A DNA stretch of 64,000 nt from Chitinophagaceae bacterium (lineage in GTDB: Bacteria; Bacteroidota; Bacteroidia; Chitinophagales; Chitinophagaceae): NCBI GenBank assembly GCA_023957755.1, contig JAMLGT010000010.1:1-64000 (forward strand). The letters run 5' to 3'. The notes under the pieces were generated by a model. That model was not told the origin of the DNA and did not search any database. It worked only from the letters and a program-made list of their open reading frames with translations. The position numbers and the translations under genes were made by a program. The first letter of the stretch is position 1, and every line of letters begins with the position of its first letter. Shown here piece after piece: positions 56,264 to 64,000 of this stretch.

Positions 56264-58609
56264 TTAGAGTTTCAATACTCTAATAACAGAACTTACCTTA
56301 CCACCTCCATGAAGAGAAACAAAATACACACCTTTGTGATATTTGCCAAAGTCCAGAATTTCTGTATGGCTGTTTGTTCCAGCAGTATTTACCTCACGCT
56401 TCTCTACAACCTTACCCGCAGCATCGGTAATCACTAATACTAATCGCTCTGTAATCTTCACTCCTGTTATCTCCAGCGTGGTGATTCCACTCGTTGGGTT
56501 GGGATATAGCTTCACGCCTTCCTGATAACTGTTCTCCCTGGCTGCGGCTACCATTAATATCATCGTGTCTTTGCCCACAGCTCCTCTGTTGTCTGTTACT
56601 GTCAGTTCAAACAAATAGTTGCCTATTGCCAGTCCACTGACTACTGTTGTAGCACTGCCTGACGATTCTATTTCTGCTATTGTAGGACCGGTTAGTTGCT
56701 TCCATGCATATTTCTCTATCGTACCATCTGCATCGCTGCCACTACCCGTTAACGTCGTGGCTGACTCCGGATATACTATCGTCTTATTACCACCGGCATT
56801 GGCAGTTGGCGCCTGATTACCGCCAGCTACTACAGTCACTCTTACCGTAGCCGTACCTGTGGCTCCTTTATTATCAGTTACCTTCAACTGGAAGGTGTAG
56901 GTGCCTTCTGTAAGGCTTGTCACTTCTGTTGTAGCTGAGGCAGGGCTCACGATGGTGTAGCTGCCGGGGCCTGCTGTCTTGCTCCACTGGTAACTGCTGA
57001 TTGTGCCGTCTGCGTCTGTACCGCTGCCTTTCAGGGTTACTTTATTGGTCGGTAGGGTAATCGTCTGGTCTGCACCGGCATTGGCTGTAGGTGCTTGATT
57101 GGGAGCAGCATTCACAGTTACCTGCATGGTATCTCTGCCCTTTGCGCCCTTGTTATCTGTCACCTCAAGCTGGAAACTATAAACTCCTTCTGTAAGGCCG
57201 AATACATCGGTAACTGCTGATCCGGAATTCACAATATTATAGCCTGATGGGCCTGATATCTTTGTCCACTGATAAGAAATTACTGTACCGTCTTCATCTG
57301 TGCCACTGCCCGCAAGTGATACCGTATTTGTTGGGAGGGTGATGCTCTTATCGGCTCCTGCATACGCTTTTGGTGCTTTATTCGGGGCCGGGTTTACAGT
57401 TACCTTTACCGTAGCCGTACCTGTGGCTCCTTTATTATCAGTTACCTTCAACTGGAAGGTATAGGTGCCTTCCGTAAGGCCTGTCACTTCTGTTGTAGCT
57501 GAGGCAGGGCTCACGATGGTGTAGCTGCCGGGGCCTGCTGTCTTGGTCCACTGGTAGCTGCTGATTGTGCCGTCTGCGTCTGTACCGCTGCCTTTCAGGG
57601 TTACTTTATTGGTCGGTAGGGTAATCGTCTGATCTGCTCCGGCATTGGCAGTTGGTGCCTGGTTGGGAGCAGCATTTACGGTTACCTGCATGGTATCTCT
57701 GCCCTTTGCGCCCTTGTTATCTGTCACCTCGAGCTGGAAACTATAAACCCCTTCTGTAAGACCGAATACATCGGTAACTGCTGATCCGGAATTTCCAAAA
57801 TTATAGCTTGATGGGCCTGATATCTTTGTCCACTGATAAGAAACTACTGTACCGTCTTCATCTGTGCCACTACCCGCAAGCGATACGGTATTTGTTGGGA
57901 GGGTAATCGTTTGGTCTGCACCGGCATTGGCTGTAGGTGCTTGATTGGGAGCAGCATTAACAGTCACTTTAACTGTGGCCGTATCTGTGGCTCCTTTATT
58001 ATCAGTTACCTTTAGTTGGAAGGTATAGGTGCCTTCTGTAAGGCTTGTCACTTCTGTTGTAGCTGAGGCAGGGCTCACGATGGTGTAGCTGCCGGGGCCT
58101 GCTGTCTTGCTCCACTGGTAGCTGCTGATTGTGCCGTCTGCGTCTGTACCGCTGCCTGTAAGGGTTACTTTATTGGTCGGTAGGGTAATAGTCTTATCTG
58201 CGCCCGCATTGGCCACAGGCGCTTTGTTGGGGGCGGCCTTAACAATAATCCTTACACTGGAAGTACCACTTGCCCCTTTATTATCTGTAACCTTCAACTG
58301 AATGATAAAAGTGCCTTCGCTCAGGCCGGTAACTTCTGTAACCCGGCTATTGGGTGATACAATTCTATGTGCAACAGGCCAAGATGACTTCGTCCATTCA
58401 TAGGCCACTACTTCTCCATCCTCGTCTGTTCCTGAGCCCACAAGGGTAACCTTATCATCAGGCAAGGTAATAATTTGTTCAGTCCCCGCATTTGCAATTG
58501 GAGCTTTGTTAAACTCCACTATCTTTACGAGGATTATTGATTGGTAAGGTGCCAAAGTAACTGATCCATTATAAAAGTTACCACCAATACTTCTCATAGG
58601 CCCCCTCAA
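56264..58609 (-). CDS. PKD-repeat protein with T9SS sorting domain; probably the 3' half of a frameshift-split gene
   Basis: Frame of 781 aa opening at a TTG with no signal peptide. It begins MRSIGGNFYNGSVTLAP, which looks like the end of a beta-sandwich that should be continuous with the preceding frame. Then come seven PKD-like domains of exactly 94 residues (34-691; each opens N-K/Q-A-P-x-A-x-A-G and contains GSGTDxDG), followed by a T9SS type A sorting domain (692-781: VKLYPNPTSGITTLEITG, KGVYFVSLHGGGKVSSVIRV). The domains would hold the catalytic part away from the cell surface. Lack of export signal, presence of a sorting domain and the 32-bp overlap with the beta-helix frame indicate a single gene broken by one extra base. 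Confidence 0.8.
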   Translation of the reverse strand: MRGPMRSIGGNFYNGSVTLAPYQSIILVKIVEFNKAPIANAGTEQIITLPDDKVTLVGSGTDEDGEVVAYEWTKSSWPVAHRIVSPNSRVTEVTGLSEGTFIIQLKVTDNKGASGTSSVRIIVKAAPNKAPVANAGADKTITLPTNKVTLTGSGTDADGTISSYQWSKTAGPGSYTIVSPASATTEVTSLTEGTYTFQLKVTDNKGATDTATVKVTVNAAPNQAPTANAGADQTITLPTNTVSLAGSGTDEDGTVVSYQWTKISGPSSYNFGNSGSAVTDVFGLTEGVYSFQLEVTDNKGAKGRDTMQVTVNAAPNQAPTANAGADQTITLPTNKVTLKGSGTDADGTISSYQWTKTAGPGSYTIVSPASATTEVTGLTEGTYTFQLKVTDNKGATGTATVKVTVNPAPNKAPKAYAGADKSITLPTNTVSLAGSGTDEDGTVISYQWTKISGPSGYNIVNSGSAVTDVFGLTEGVYSFQLEVTDNKGAKGRDTMQVTVNAAPNQAPTANAGADQTITLPTNKVTLKGSGTDADGTISSYQWSKTAGPGSYTIVSPASATTEVTSLTEGTYTFQLKVTDNKGATGTATVRVTVVAGGNQAPTANAGGNKTIVYPESATTLTGSGSDADGTIEKYAWKQLTGPTIAEIESSGSATTVVSGLAIGNYLFELTVTDNRGAVGKDTMILMVAAARENSYQEGVKLYPNPTSGITTLEITGVKITERLVLVITDAAGKVVEKREVNTAGTNSHTEILDFGKYHKGVYFVSLHGGGKVSSVIRVLKL
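56537..58510 (-). repeat. seven tandem 282-bp repeats (PKD array), A/B alternating
   Basis: Seven units of 282 bp with no spacer. From the 5' end of the gene: unit 1 at 58229-58510, type A at 57947-58228, type B at 57665-57946, type A at 57383-57664, type B at 57101-57382, type A at 56819-57100, and unit 7 at 56537-56818. A units share SSYQW, AGPGSYTIVSPASATTEV; B units share SGSAVTDVFGLTEGVYSF and GRDTMQVTV. The A+B pair (564 bp) has therefore been duplicated as a block. Confidence 0.9.
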
Positions 58610-60473
58610 GTGAATAGCTTTTCTCCAAACTAGACGGATTGTAAATCAGGCGTACATCACTCGTACTGTCTCCTACTGCTTTTGAAGGCCCTGATGACTT
58701 ATCTAATCCGGTAAACTTATTCCATCCACTAGGGTTAAAGAGTCTTACCTCAGTCGCAATATCGACTCTAAGAACTCTACTGTTCTCATTCTTGGGTCTA
58801 GAGTAGTAGTTACTATCCAATATCCCCCAGCTATCAAGATCGTTATTTCCAAACTGGAGGTACATGAATGAAGGAAGCTGAAGATCAGTTTTTGCAACAA
58901 ATTCATTGTTCTTAATAGAATTACCAAAGAATTCGCCTTGTTTATGTTGATGGTACATGATACCGTACAAGTTATCAAATGACTTATTATTCTCTACGCG
59001 GATATTATTAGCTCTATGCAAGAAAATACCTCCACCATTGACTTTTTCAATTGTATTTCCAATAATACTCAGATAAGACGAGAACTCATCTGCATAAATT
59101 CCCCTAACCAAAACTCTCCCATTGGCTCCATTTGGAGCCCCAATTCCATTCACTACAATGTTATTTCTTACTATCGGCCCCTTATTCTTCTCATAAGGAC
59201 CTGATGTATAAATACCACCCGCATCATCTTTGATAAAACAGAAAGTATTGATAAAATTTTCTTCAACTATCGTATTCAACTCGTGAAACCTTATAGGGAC
59301 AAATCCTGTGGAATCTATTTTATTGTTAGCAATCCTGGAGAAATCTTTTGCAGGAGAAATTCCCATATAGCTATCCATTCCCCCCTCACCTAAACCCTCA
59401 ATACAGCCTGTATTCTTAAAATGGTTATTGATGATGTTTGTACGGACAGCGGTATAAGTCAAATCAACTCCCACGTTCAGAGTATTGAAAATCAATGAAT
59501 TTGCCAATGTAAAATCTTCACAGGTCACACATTGCACTGCCCTGTTTCCAGAGTAATTCAAGACGCTGTTCTGAATTTTAATAAACTGAGAATAGTTTAT
59601 GGAAAAAGTATATTGGCTCCCTCCTTCAAAGGCTAACCCATCAAAAGTGATATACGATTGCCTGGTCGTATAAACCAACGTATCAATAGTACTTACCCTT
59701 ACCTGATGATCCGCAGGATTCTCACTTCCAAAATACACCCACATCTTCTTGCTCTCTTTTACAAAATACCATTCACCCAGCGTGTCGAGTGTTCTCCTGT
59801 CTCTTTGAATGAAAAAACCATAATCATTACTCCCAGAATACTTTGAATCTGTTGTAAAATTCAGTGTTCCTCCCTGTTGGCTCGTTATTTTATGCCTTTC
59901 CAAAATCCAATCCTTTTTCCGAACCACCAATTCGGCACCTGTCCAATCAATCCCTGCCGGTAATTGATTACTTGTAATTGAATTAGTCCCGGAAAAGCTT
60001 TGATATTGTAAATACCCTGAATTGGGATATCTGCCAACCTTTTGTAACTTACCATCAATCAGCAGCACATTGTTTGTTTCTCTGCAATCATCACAATTTG
60101 CAGCCATAATACCTCCACCCACACTGGTCCAATTAGATAATTCCGTAAGACCGGTTATCAATGGTTCTTCACCTGATCCATAAGATGAGAAAACGATGGG
60201 ATGAAACGATGACCCCGACTTCGTGACTACTATTTTCCCGTAAAACACATCCCCTTTTTTGAAAAGCACAGAATCTCCGGGAACCAGAATTGACATAATA
60301 CTATTCAACTTATCCAGAGTTTTCCAGGGCGTGGAAGGGTTTTGTGCCTCTATTTCGCTATACGAATCATTGCCAATGGATGAAGAAAAATAATATTTAT
60401 TTGCAAACGCCGCGTTAGATAACAGCAAAAAAACGACACAAAATTCTATTATTGAAACTAAAAAGTTCCTCAT
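58578..60473 (-). CDS. secreted right-handed parallel beta-helix protein; probably the 5' half of a frameshift-split gene
   Basis: Frame of 631 aa with a signal peptide (FCVVFLLLSNAAFANKYYFS). Residues 45-110 (ILVPGDSVLFKKGDVFYGKI, SYGSGEEPLITG) and many short N-rich turns (NIINNHFKNTG, IIGNTIEKVNGGGIFLHRAN, NIRVENNKSFDNLYGIM) show the beta-helix of pectate-lyase-like enzymes and epimerases. It stops at YEKYWW followed by TAA in the middle of a beta-sandwich strand; removing one base near 58592-58605 restores reading into the PKD frame. Alone it has an export signal but no T9SS domain. Likely acts on a polysaccharide outside the cell, perhaps the polymer made by this locus. Confidence 0.8.
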   Translation of the reverse strand: MRNFLVSIIEFCVVFLLLSNAAFANKYYFSSSIGNDSYSEIEAQNPSTPWKTLDKLNSIMSILVPGDSVLFKKGDVFYGKIVVTKSGSSFHPIVFSSYGSGEEPLITGLTELSNWTSVGGGIMAANCDDCRETNNVLLIDGKLQKVGRYPNSGYLQYQSFSGTNSITSNQLPAGIDWTGAELVVRKKDWILERHKITSQQGGTLNFTTDSKYSGSNDYGFFIQRDRRTLDTLGEWYFVKESKKMWVYFGSENPADHQVRVSTIDTLVYTTRQSYITFDGLAFEGGSQYTFSINYSQFIKIQNSVLNYSGNRAVQCVTCEDFTLANSLIFNTLNVGVDLTYTAVRTNIINNHFKNTGCIEGLGEGGMDSYMGISPAKDFSRIANNKIDSTGFVPIRFHELNTIVEENFINTFCFIKDDAGGIYTSGPYEKNKGPIVRNNIVVNGIGAPNGANGRVLVRGIYADEFSSYLSIIGNTIEKVNGGGIFLHRANNIRVENNKSFDNLYGIMYHQHKQGEFFGNSIKNNEFVAKTDLQLPSFMYLQFGNNDLDSWGILDSNYYSRPKNENSRVLRVDIATEVRLFNPSGWNKFTGLDKSSGPSKAVGDSTSDVRLIYNPSSLEKSYSLEGAYEKYWW

Positions 60474-60844
60474 GGTTCATAGGTTTGGATATAAGTAACG
60501 TACAAGTATACAATAATATTTTTAATATCACAATATCCTACCTATTTGACAATTATTAACAAATCATTTAAATATATTGTCATGACCGAAGATTAAGATT
60601 ATGAAGGTAAATTAAAAATTTCCATTTACTTGATTTCAGACGGCTTCACTATTTAATAGATTGTAGTAATCAATTCGACTCAAAAATCATTCTGAGCCAT
60701 AGATCAACAAATAACATAATCAAGATCAATATTCTCTCAAACTTCATGTTAAAGGAAACATCTATACCTATCTCTTGAATCAAAATTTATCAAGAAAACA
60801 CTACCTTTTGCCTATAGCAAACAGTAACAGGAAATAGGAAATAC
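60474..60844. other. A+T-rich intergenic region between wzc-type gene and beta-helix gene
   Basis: About 370 bp with no credible ORF or RNA gene. Its left end carries a candidate promoter for the beta-helix gene (60503-60533, minus strand), which suggests that this gene can be expressed separately from the export genes. Confidence 0.5.
60503..60533 (-). promoter_or_regulatory. candidate promoter of the beta-helix gene
   Basis: On the minus strand: TTG (60531-60533), a 20-nt spacer, then TATACTTG (60503-60510), one mismatch from TAnnTTTG. Spacing matches the Bacteroidota -33/-7 arrangement and the start codon is 29 bp downstream. Confidence 0.4.
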
Positions 60845-63187
60845 TTATTTCTGTCCTGTCTTTAACTTTCCGTAAGGGCTTTTTTTTCCATACCCATACC
60901 CATACACGTAGTCATACCCATACCCATATCCATACTTTGAGGCCAAATAACCTCTCTGTTTCACACCATTAAATACGATTGCCGGATTATGAACCGGATT
61001 AATTCTATTACTCTCATCTAACCTCTTAATCAAAAGCTTTGGTGTGAACCCATGCCTAACTACATATAATGTGGCATCACATAAATTAGTAATAAGATAC
61101 CCATCAGTCACTAATCCAATAGGAGATGTATCAATAACCACATAATCAAAAATCAAATTAAGGTAATTAATCAATTCCTCTGTTCGGCCACTACTTATTA
61201 GTTCAGTAGGATTGTCAGGCAGATTCCCGGCAGTTATTATATGTAAATTCTCAATACCTGACACCAAACGAATATAATCCACCGGATCGCCATCCCCAGA
61301 AAGAAAATCTGATACACCGGGAGCTTCCTCTATTTGAAAAATTTTAGCCTGGGTCGGCTTATTCAAATCCATGTCAACAATTACAACCTTCTTCCCAGTC
61401 AAAGTAAGGCTAACGGCAAGATTTGCAGCAATAAAACTCTTCCCCTCCCCTGAGATACTCGAGGTGAAAAGTATCTTTTTGTGCTTTTCATTTACTCCCA
61501 TAAAAGACAAAGACAATCTGAGCTTTCTGAATTGTTCGGCCATTATACTTCTTTCACCCGCTTTTATTACGATAGGCGTAGTAGTTTTCTCATTATTTAT
61601 TTCAGCTAAAATAGGGATACTCGTGAGTGTTTCTATCTCATGCCTATACATTACTTTTCTAGTAAAAAACTCCTTTAAGGTTACGGCTCCAAAAGAAAAA
61701 ACCGCAGCTAACATCACAGCTCCAAAATAAATAACCATCCTTTTAGGAGAAACAGGACTATTACCCGCCTCTGCAAAATCCACAATCTTATTATCTGCAA
61801 CAGTTGCCGAATATGCCAACTCACTCTCTTCCTTTTTCTGGAGCAGGAATTCATATATAGACCTCTTGTTCTGTTCATCCCGTGTTATATCTATCAACTG
61901 TCGTTCTTTCTGTGGAACTTGTCTTAGTATAGAACTATAGGCCCTGTTGGTTGAGTTAATATTATCCCTCATTGCATTGAGATTTCTCTGCTGGCCTTCT
62001 ATATTTTTTAATATTGATGGTTTTATCTTACTAATCTGGTCTTTTATTTCCAGCAACTTTGGGTTGTTTTCTCCAATTGTAGCCTTCCCTTTCTCATAAT
62101 CTAATTCCAGGGAATTCAACTTTGTAAGCATTTCAGACAAGAGCGGGTCGTTCACTCCTAAAGTAGCTGGTATAACTCCATCAGAGCCATTCTTCTTAAC
62201 AAACTTCTCAACCTGCTCTAATACGGACAACTGCGTAGTTACTTCACTCAACTTCTGGTCATTCTCACTGACATTTTGAAGATAGAGCTGCCCCTGAGTG
62301 CTAATATCTACAGCATCCTTTCCAGACTTAAATGCCTGGGCTTTCTTTTGAATTGTATCCAAATCCTTCGAGATAATACCAAGTCGTTCATTTACGAAGT
62401 CAAGTGTGTTCTTCGCCAGAAAATTCTTCTCAGAAATTTCTGACTCTCTATACGATAAAATCAACTGATTTAGAATATCCTCAGCTCTTTTGGGGATTTC
62501 GTCACGAAAGGTCAAATTTAGAACTGAAGATAACTTACTGGCTGACTCTACTTTTAACCCACTTAAAAGCCATGGCACCATAAGCCTGGGGGAATAAACC
62601 GATAAATAAAAGCTATTAGTAGAGGAATCCGGAATATAGTTCTTATTCTTTTCAAAAATTAATACTCCATACGGAAGCTTTGCAGGGGAACCTAACGGAT
62701 AACGATCCTTGCCATTTAGAATTACCTCATTTCTTTGCTCGTCATAAGAAATTGGGATATTCTCTTCTTTTCGCAAATTTTCCGGATTTGGTGCGATCGC
62801 TACTACGGGAGAGGAAAAAAAAGCTGATTTGGTTTTCCTATAATGTTTTTGAGAAATTGGGGTATATAAGTTTAATTTATCCGCTACATCTTTCATTAGT
62901 TTTCTTGACTGCAAAACTTCTACTTCATTTTCCACTATCTTCTTCGATGAAATTTGATCAAGTGATTCCATCAGTTTTGAATCTTCATTGCCCTTCTTTT
63001 CGTCCTTAATAATTAAGGTTGCTGAAGCTTCATAAATTGGGACTGTTGTCTTTAAATAGCCCCACGCACCCACTACTCCTAATATTATTGAAATAAGAAA
63101 CACAGGCCAGTACGGCAGGTACTTTGCCACTACCTTATCATAGAGACTTTCATCACTACGCATATCATTCTTATTTTCCGCTCCCAT
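60845..63187 (-). CDS. Wzc-type polysaccharide co-polymerase / tyrosine autokinase
   Basis: Inner membrane protein of 780 aa that controls chain length and export. Helix 1 lies at about 27-46, the Wzz-like periplasmic domain with long coiled coils at about 250-450, and helix 2 at about 484-505 after the Pro-rich SPVSPKRM. The BY-kinase domain has Walker A' SSISGEGKS (576-584), Walker A-type VVIVDMD (601-607) and DYVVIDTSP (681-689). The tail carries nine tyrosines between 752 and 772, the autophosphorylation cluster. It follows the Wza-like gene by 33 bp. Confidence 0.95.
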   Translation of the reverse strand: MGAENKNDMRSDESLYDKVVAKYLPYWPVFLISIILGVVGAWGYLKTTVPIYEASATLIIKDEKKGNEDSKLMESLDQISSKKIVENEVEVLQSRKLMKDVADKLNLYTPISQKHYRKTKSAFFSSPVVAIAPNPENLRKEENIPISYDEQRNEVILNGKDRYPLGSPAKLPYGVLIFEKNKNYIPDSSTNSFYLSVYSPRLMVPWLLSGLKVESASKLSSVLNLTFRDEIPKRAEDILNQLILSYRESEISEKNFLAKNTLDFVNERLGIISKDLDTIQKKAQAFKSGKDAVDISTQGQLYLQNVSENDQKLSEVTTQLSVLEQVEKFVKKNGSDGVIPATLGVNDPLLSEMLTKLNSLELDYEKGKATIGENNPKLLEIKDQISKIKPSILKNIEGQQRNLNAMRDNINSTNRAYSSILRQVPQKERQLIDITRDEQNKRSIYEFLLQKKEESELAYSATVADNKIVDFAEAGNSPVSPKRMVIYFGAVMLAAVFSFGAVTLKEFFTRKVMYRHEIETLTSIPILAEINNEKTTTPIVIKAGERSIMAEQFRKLRLSLSFMGVNEKHKKILFTSSISGEGKSFIAANLAVSLTLTGKKVVIVDMDLNKPTQAKIFQIEEAPGVSDFLSGDGDPVDYIRLVSGIENLHIITAGNLPDNPTELISSGRTEELINYLNLIFDYVVIDTSPIGLVTDGYLITNLCDATLYVVRHGFTPKLLIKRLDESNRINPVHNPAIVFNGVKQRGYLASKYGYGYGYDYVYGYGYGKKSPYGKLKTGQK

Positions 63188-63220
63188 AGATAAAAAAATT
63201 CATTATTTTAAAACACTATT

Positions 63221-64000
63221 TCACCTTAAAATCCTGTCTAGGATAATAATAGACACAGAAAGGGCAGTCATAAGAACAGGCACAGTCTGTGGCCACATTG
63301 AGGCCTGAGCTGCCCTCGCCCTGTTAGGCTGTACATAGACGATATCATTGGGCTCGAGATAATAGTAGGGCGACTTCAGAAAATCAGGAGAGGTAAGGTC
63401 CAAATGAACCGTTGAGCGAGCACCGCCATGTTCCCTAATCAACAACACATTATCTCGCTTGCCATAGATCGTCAAATCCCCTGCCACGCCTAATGCCTTT
63501 AAAAGTGAAATCTTCTCACTTTGCACTGTAATAACTGTCGGACGTCCTACCTCCCCGATTACAGTGACCTCATAATTAAGGAATCTGATTTCTACCAAAG
63601 GCTCTACCAGCAATTTCTTTTCAAGAATTGTATTTGTGATTTTTTCTTTCAGTTGGCTCTTGGTCAGCCCCCCCGCCATTACCTTACCCAAAACTGGTAG
63701 TTGTATAGAGCCATCTGCCCCAACCAGATAACCCGTACGTTCGGTGTTTACACCGGTAATAGTAGTTAACCTTGTTGTAGCATCCTTATTTGGATTGAAG
63801 ATCTCAGATGCTTCAGCGCTAAGACTACTGATTATGATGCTTAAAAGGTCATTTGGTGATATAACCACCTCATCTGTCTTTTCTGTTCCATAGTTTACCT
63901 TATCATTTACTCCGTTAAAATAAGTCAGGTTCTTAGTACTTCCACATGAAACCAGAAACATAACAACACCAGAGAATAAAAATAGCCTTACAATTTTCAT
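63221..64000 (-). CDS. polysaccharide export lipoprotein (Wza-like)
   Basis: Outer membrane export protein of 259 aa. The ATG is at the very last bases of the window and is followed by a normal lipoprotein signal (VVMFLVSCGST, Cys19), so the frame is probably complete. The poly-export domain has VVISPNDLLSIIISSLSAEA and YLVGADGSIQLPVLGKVMAG; an SLBB-type domain has VTVIGEVGRPTVITVQSEKI and YLEPNDIVYVQPN. A final hydrophobic segment (VLMTALSVSIIIL) is common in Bacteroidota members, which are shorter than E. coli Wza. First gene of the locus visible here. Confidence 0.93.
   Translation of the reverse strand: MKIVRLFLFSGVVMFLVSCGSTKNLTYFNGVNDKVNYGTEKTDEVVISPNDLLSIIISSLSAEASEIFNPNKDATTRLTTITGVNTERTGYLVGADGSIQLPVLGKVMAGGLTKSQLKEKITNTILEKKLLVEPLVEIRFLNYEVTVIGEVGRPTVITVQSEKISLLKALGVAGDLTIYGKRDNVLLIREHGGARSTVHLDLTSPDFLKSPYYYLEPNDIVYVQPNRARAAQASMWPQTVPVLMTALSVSIIILDRILR

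Noticed and set aside
56537-58510. CRISPR-like or short tandem repeat array
   Set aside because: The repeats are 282 bp, in frame and encode PKD domains; there are no spacers or Cas genes.
58578-58609. Programmed ribosomal frameshift between the beta-helix and PKD frames
   Set aside because: The minus-strand run GGGGG could slip, but there is no clear heptameric slippery site with a downstream structure, and no known precedent in this family. A plain one-base indel is simpler, though this is not excluded.
1-64000. tRNA, rRNA or insertion-sequence genes
   Set aside because: Reading the gaps between genes showed no cloverleaf-like sequence, no rRNA segments and no transposase frames.

Overview
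The window comes from a Bacteroidota chromosome, most likely Chitinophagaceae or a close relative. The evidence is an ECF sigma / FecR / SusC / SusD operon, several TonB-dependent receptors, type IX secretion (T9SS) C-terminal domains, TAnnTTTG-type promoter boxes with no clear Shine-Dalgarno sequences, a DUF5606 protein and a B12-dependent ribonucleotide reductase. I saw no rRNA, tRNA, CRISPR array or insertion-sequence transposase.

Layout. (1) 1-11013, plus strand: the tail of a T9SS-type secreted protein, then an ECF sigma factor, a FecR anti-sigma, SusC, SusD, a TlpA-like thioredoxin lipoprotein and an EreA/Tiki-like secreted protein. This looks like one regulated uptake locus. (2) 11014-12107: about 1.1 kb without a credible gene, holding two copies of a composite palindromic repeat. 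(3) 12108-36117: mostly housekeeping and scattered genes: acyl-CoA synthetase, TonB receptor, RecX, cupin, alkyltransferase-like protein, TrmB, CvfB-like S1 protein, Kbl, a second ECF sigma / anti-sigma / beta-barrel operon, an MFS transporter, a second beta-barrel, a GH3-family protein, LptB, DUF5606, an M3 peptidase, NrdJ and Dtd. (4) 36208-42550: a small glycan-degrading island with a GH92 mannosidase, GH95 fucosidase and CE1-like esterase, plus a CYTH protein. (5) 42590-64000, all minus strand: a large exopolysaccharide/capsule locus read from the Wza-like export lipoprotein and Wzc-type kinase, through a T9SS beta-helix/PKD surface protein, flippase, polymerase, GH99-like protein, WecG-type transferase, Gfo/Idh oxidoreductase, an unrecognised protein and a glycosyltransferase, to the initiating phosphotransferase, WecC, WecB and a last glycosyltransferase.

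How the parts work together. WecB and WecC would make UDP-ManNAc and UDP-ManNAcA. The polyprenyl phosphotransferase starts the repeat unit; the WecG-type and GT4 enzymes extend it; the flippase and polymerase move and polymerise it; the Wzc/Wza pair controls length and export. The surface beta-helix protein encoded between the export genes and the flippase is a good candidate for a polymer-modifying lyase or epimerase. It appears split by a one-base frameshift at about 58.6 kb.

The most interesting observations are the split beta-helix/PKD/T9SS gene and its place in the capsule locus; a dispersed repeat of about 130 bp with terminal inverted repeats and compensatory stem changes (four copies); the composite tandem duplication at 11.3-12.0 kb; and an uncharacterised gene coupled to a Gfo/Idh oxidoreductase in the capsule locus.
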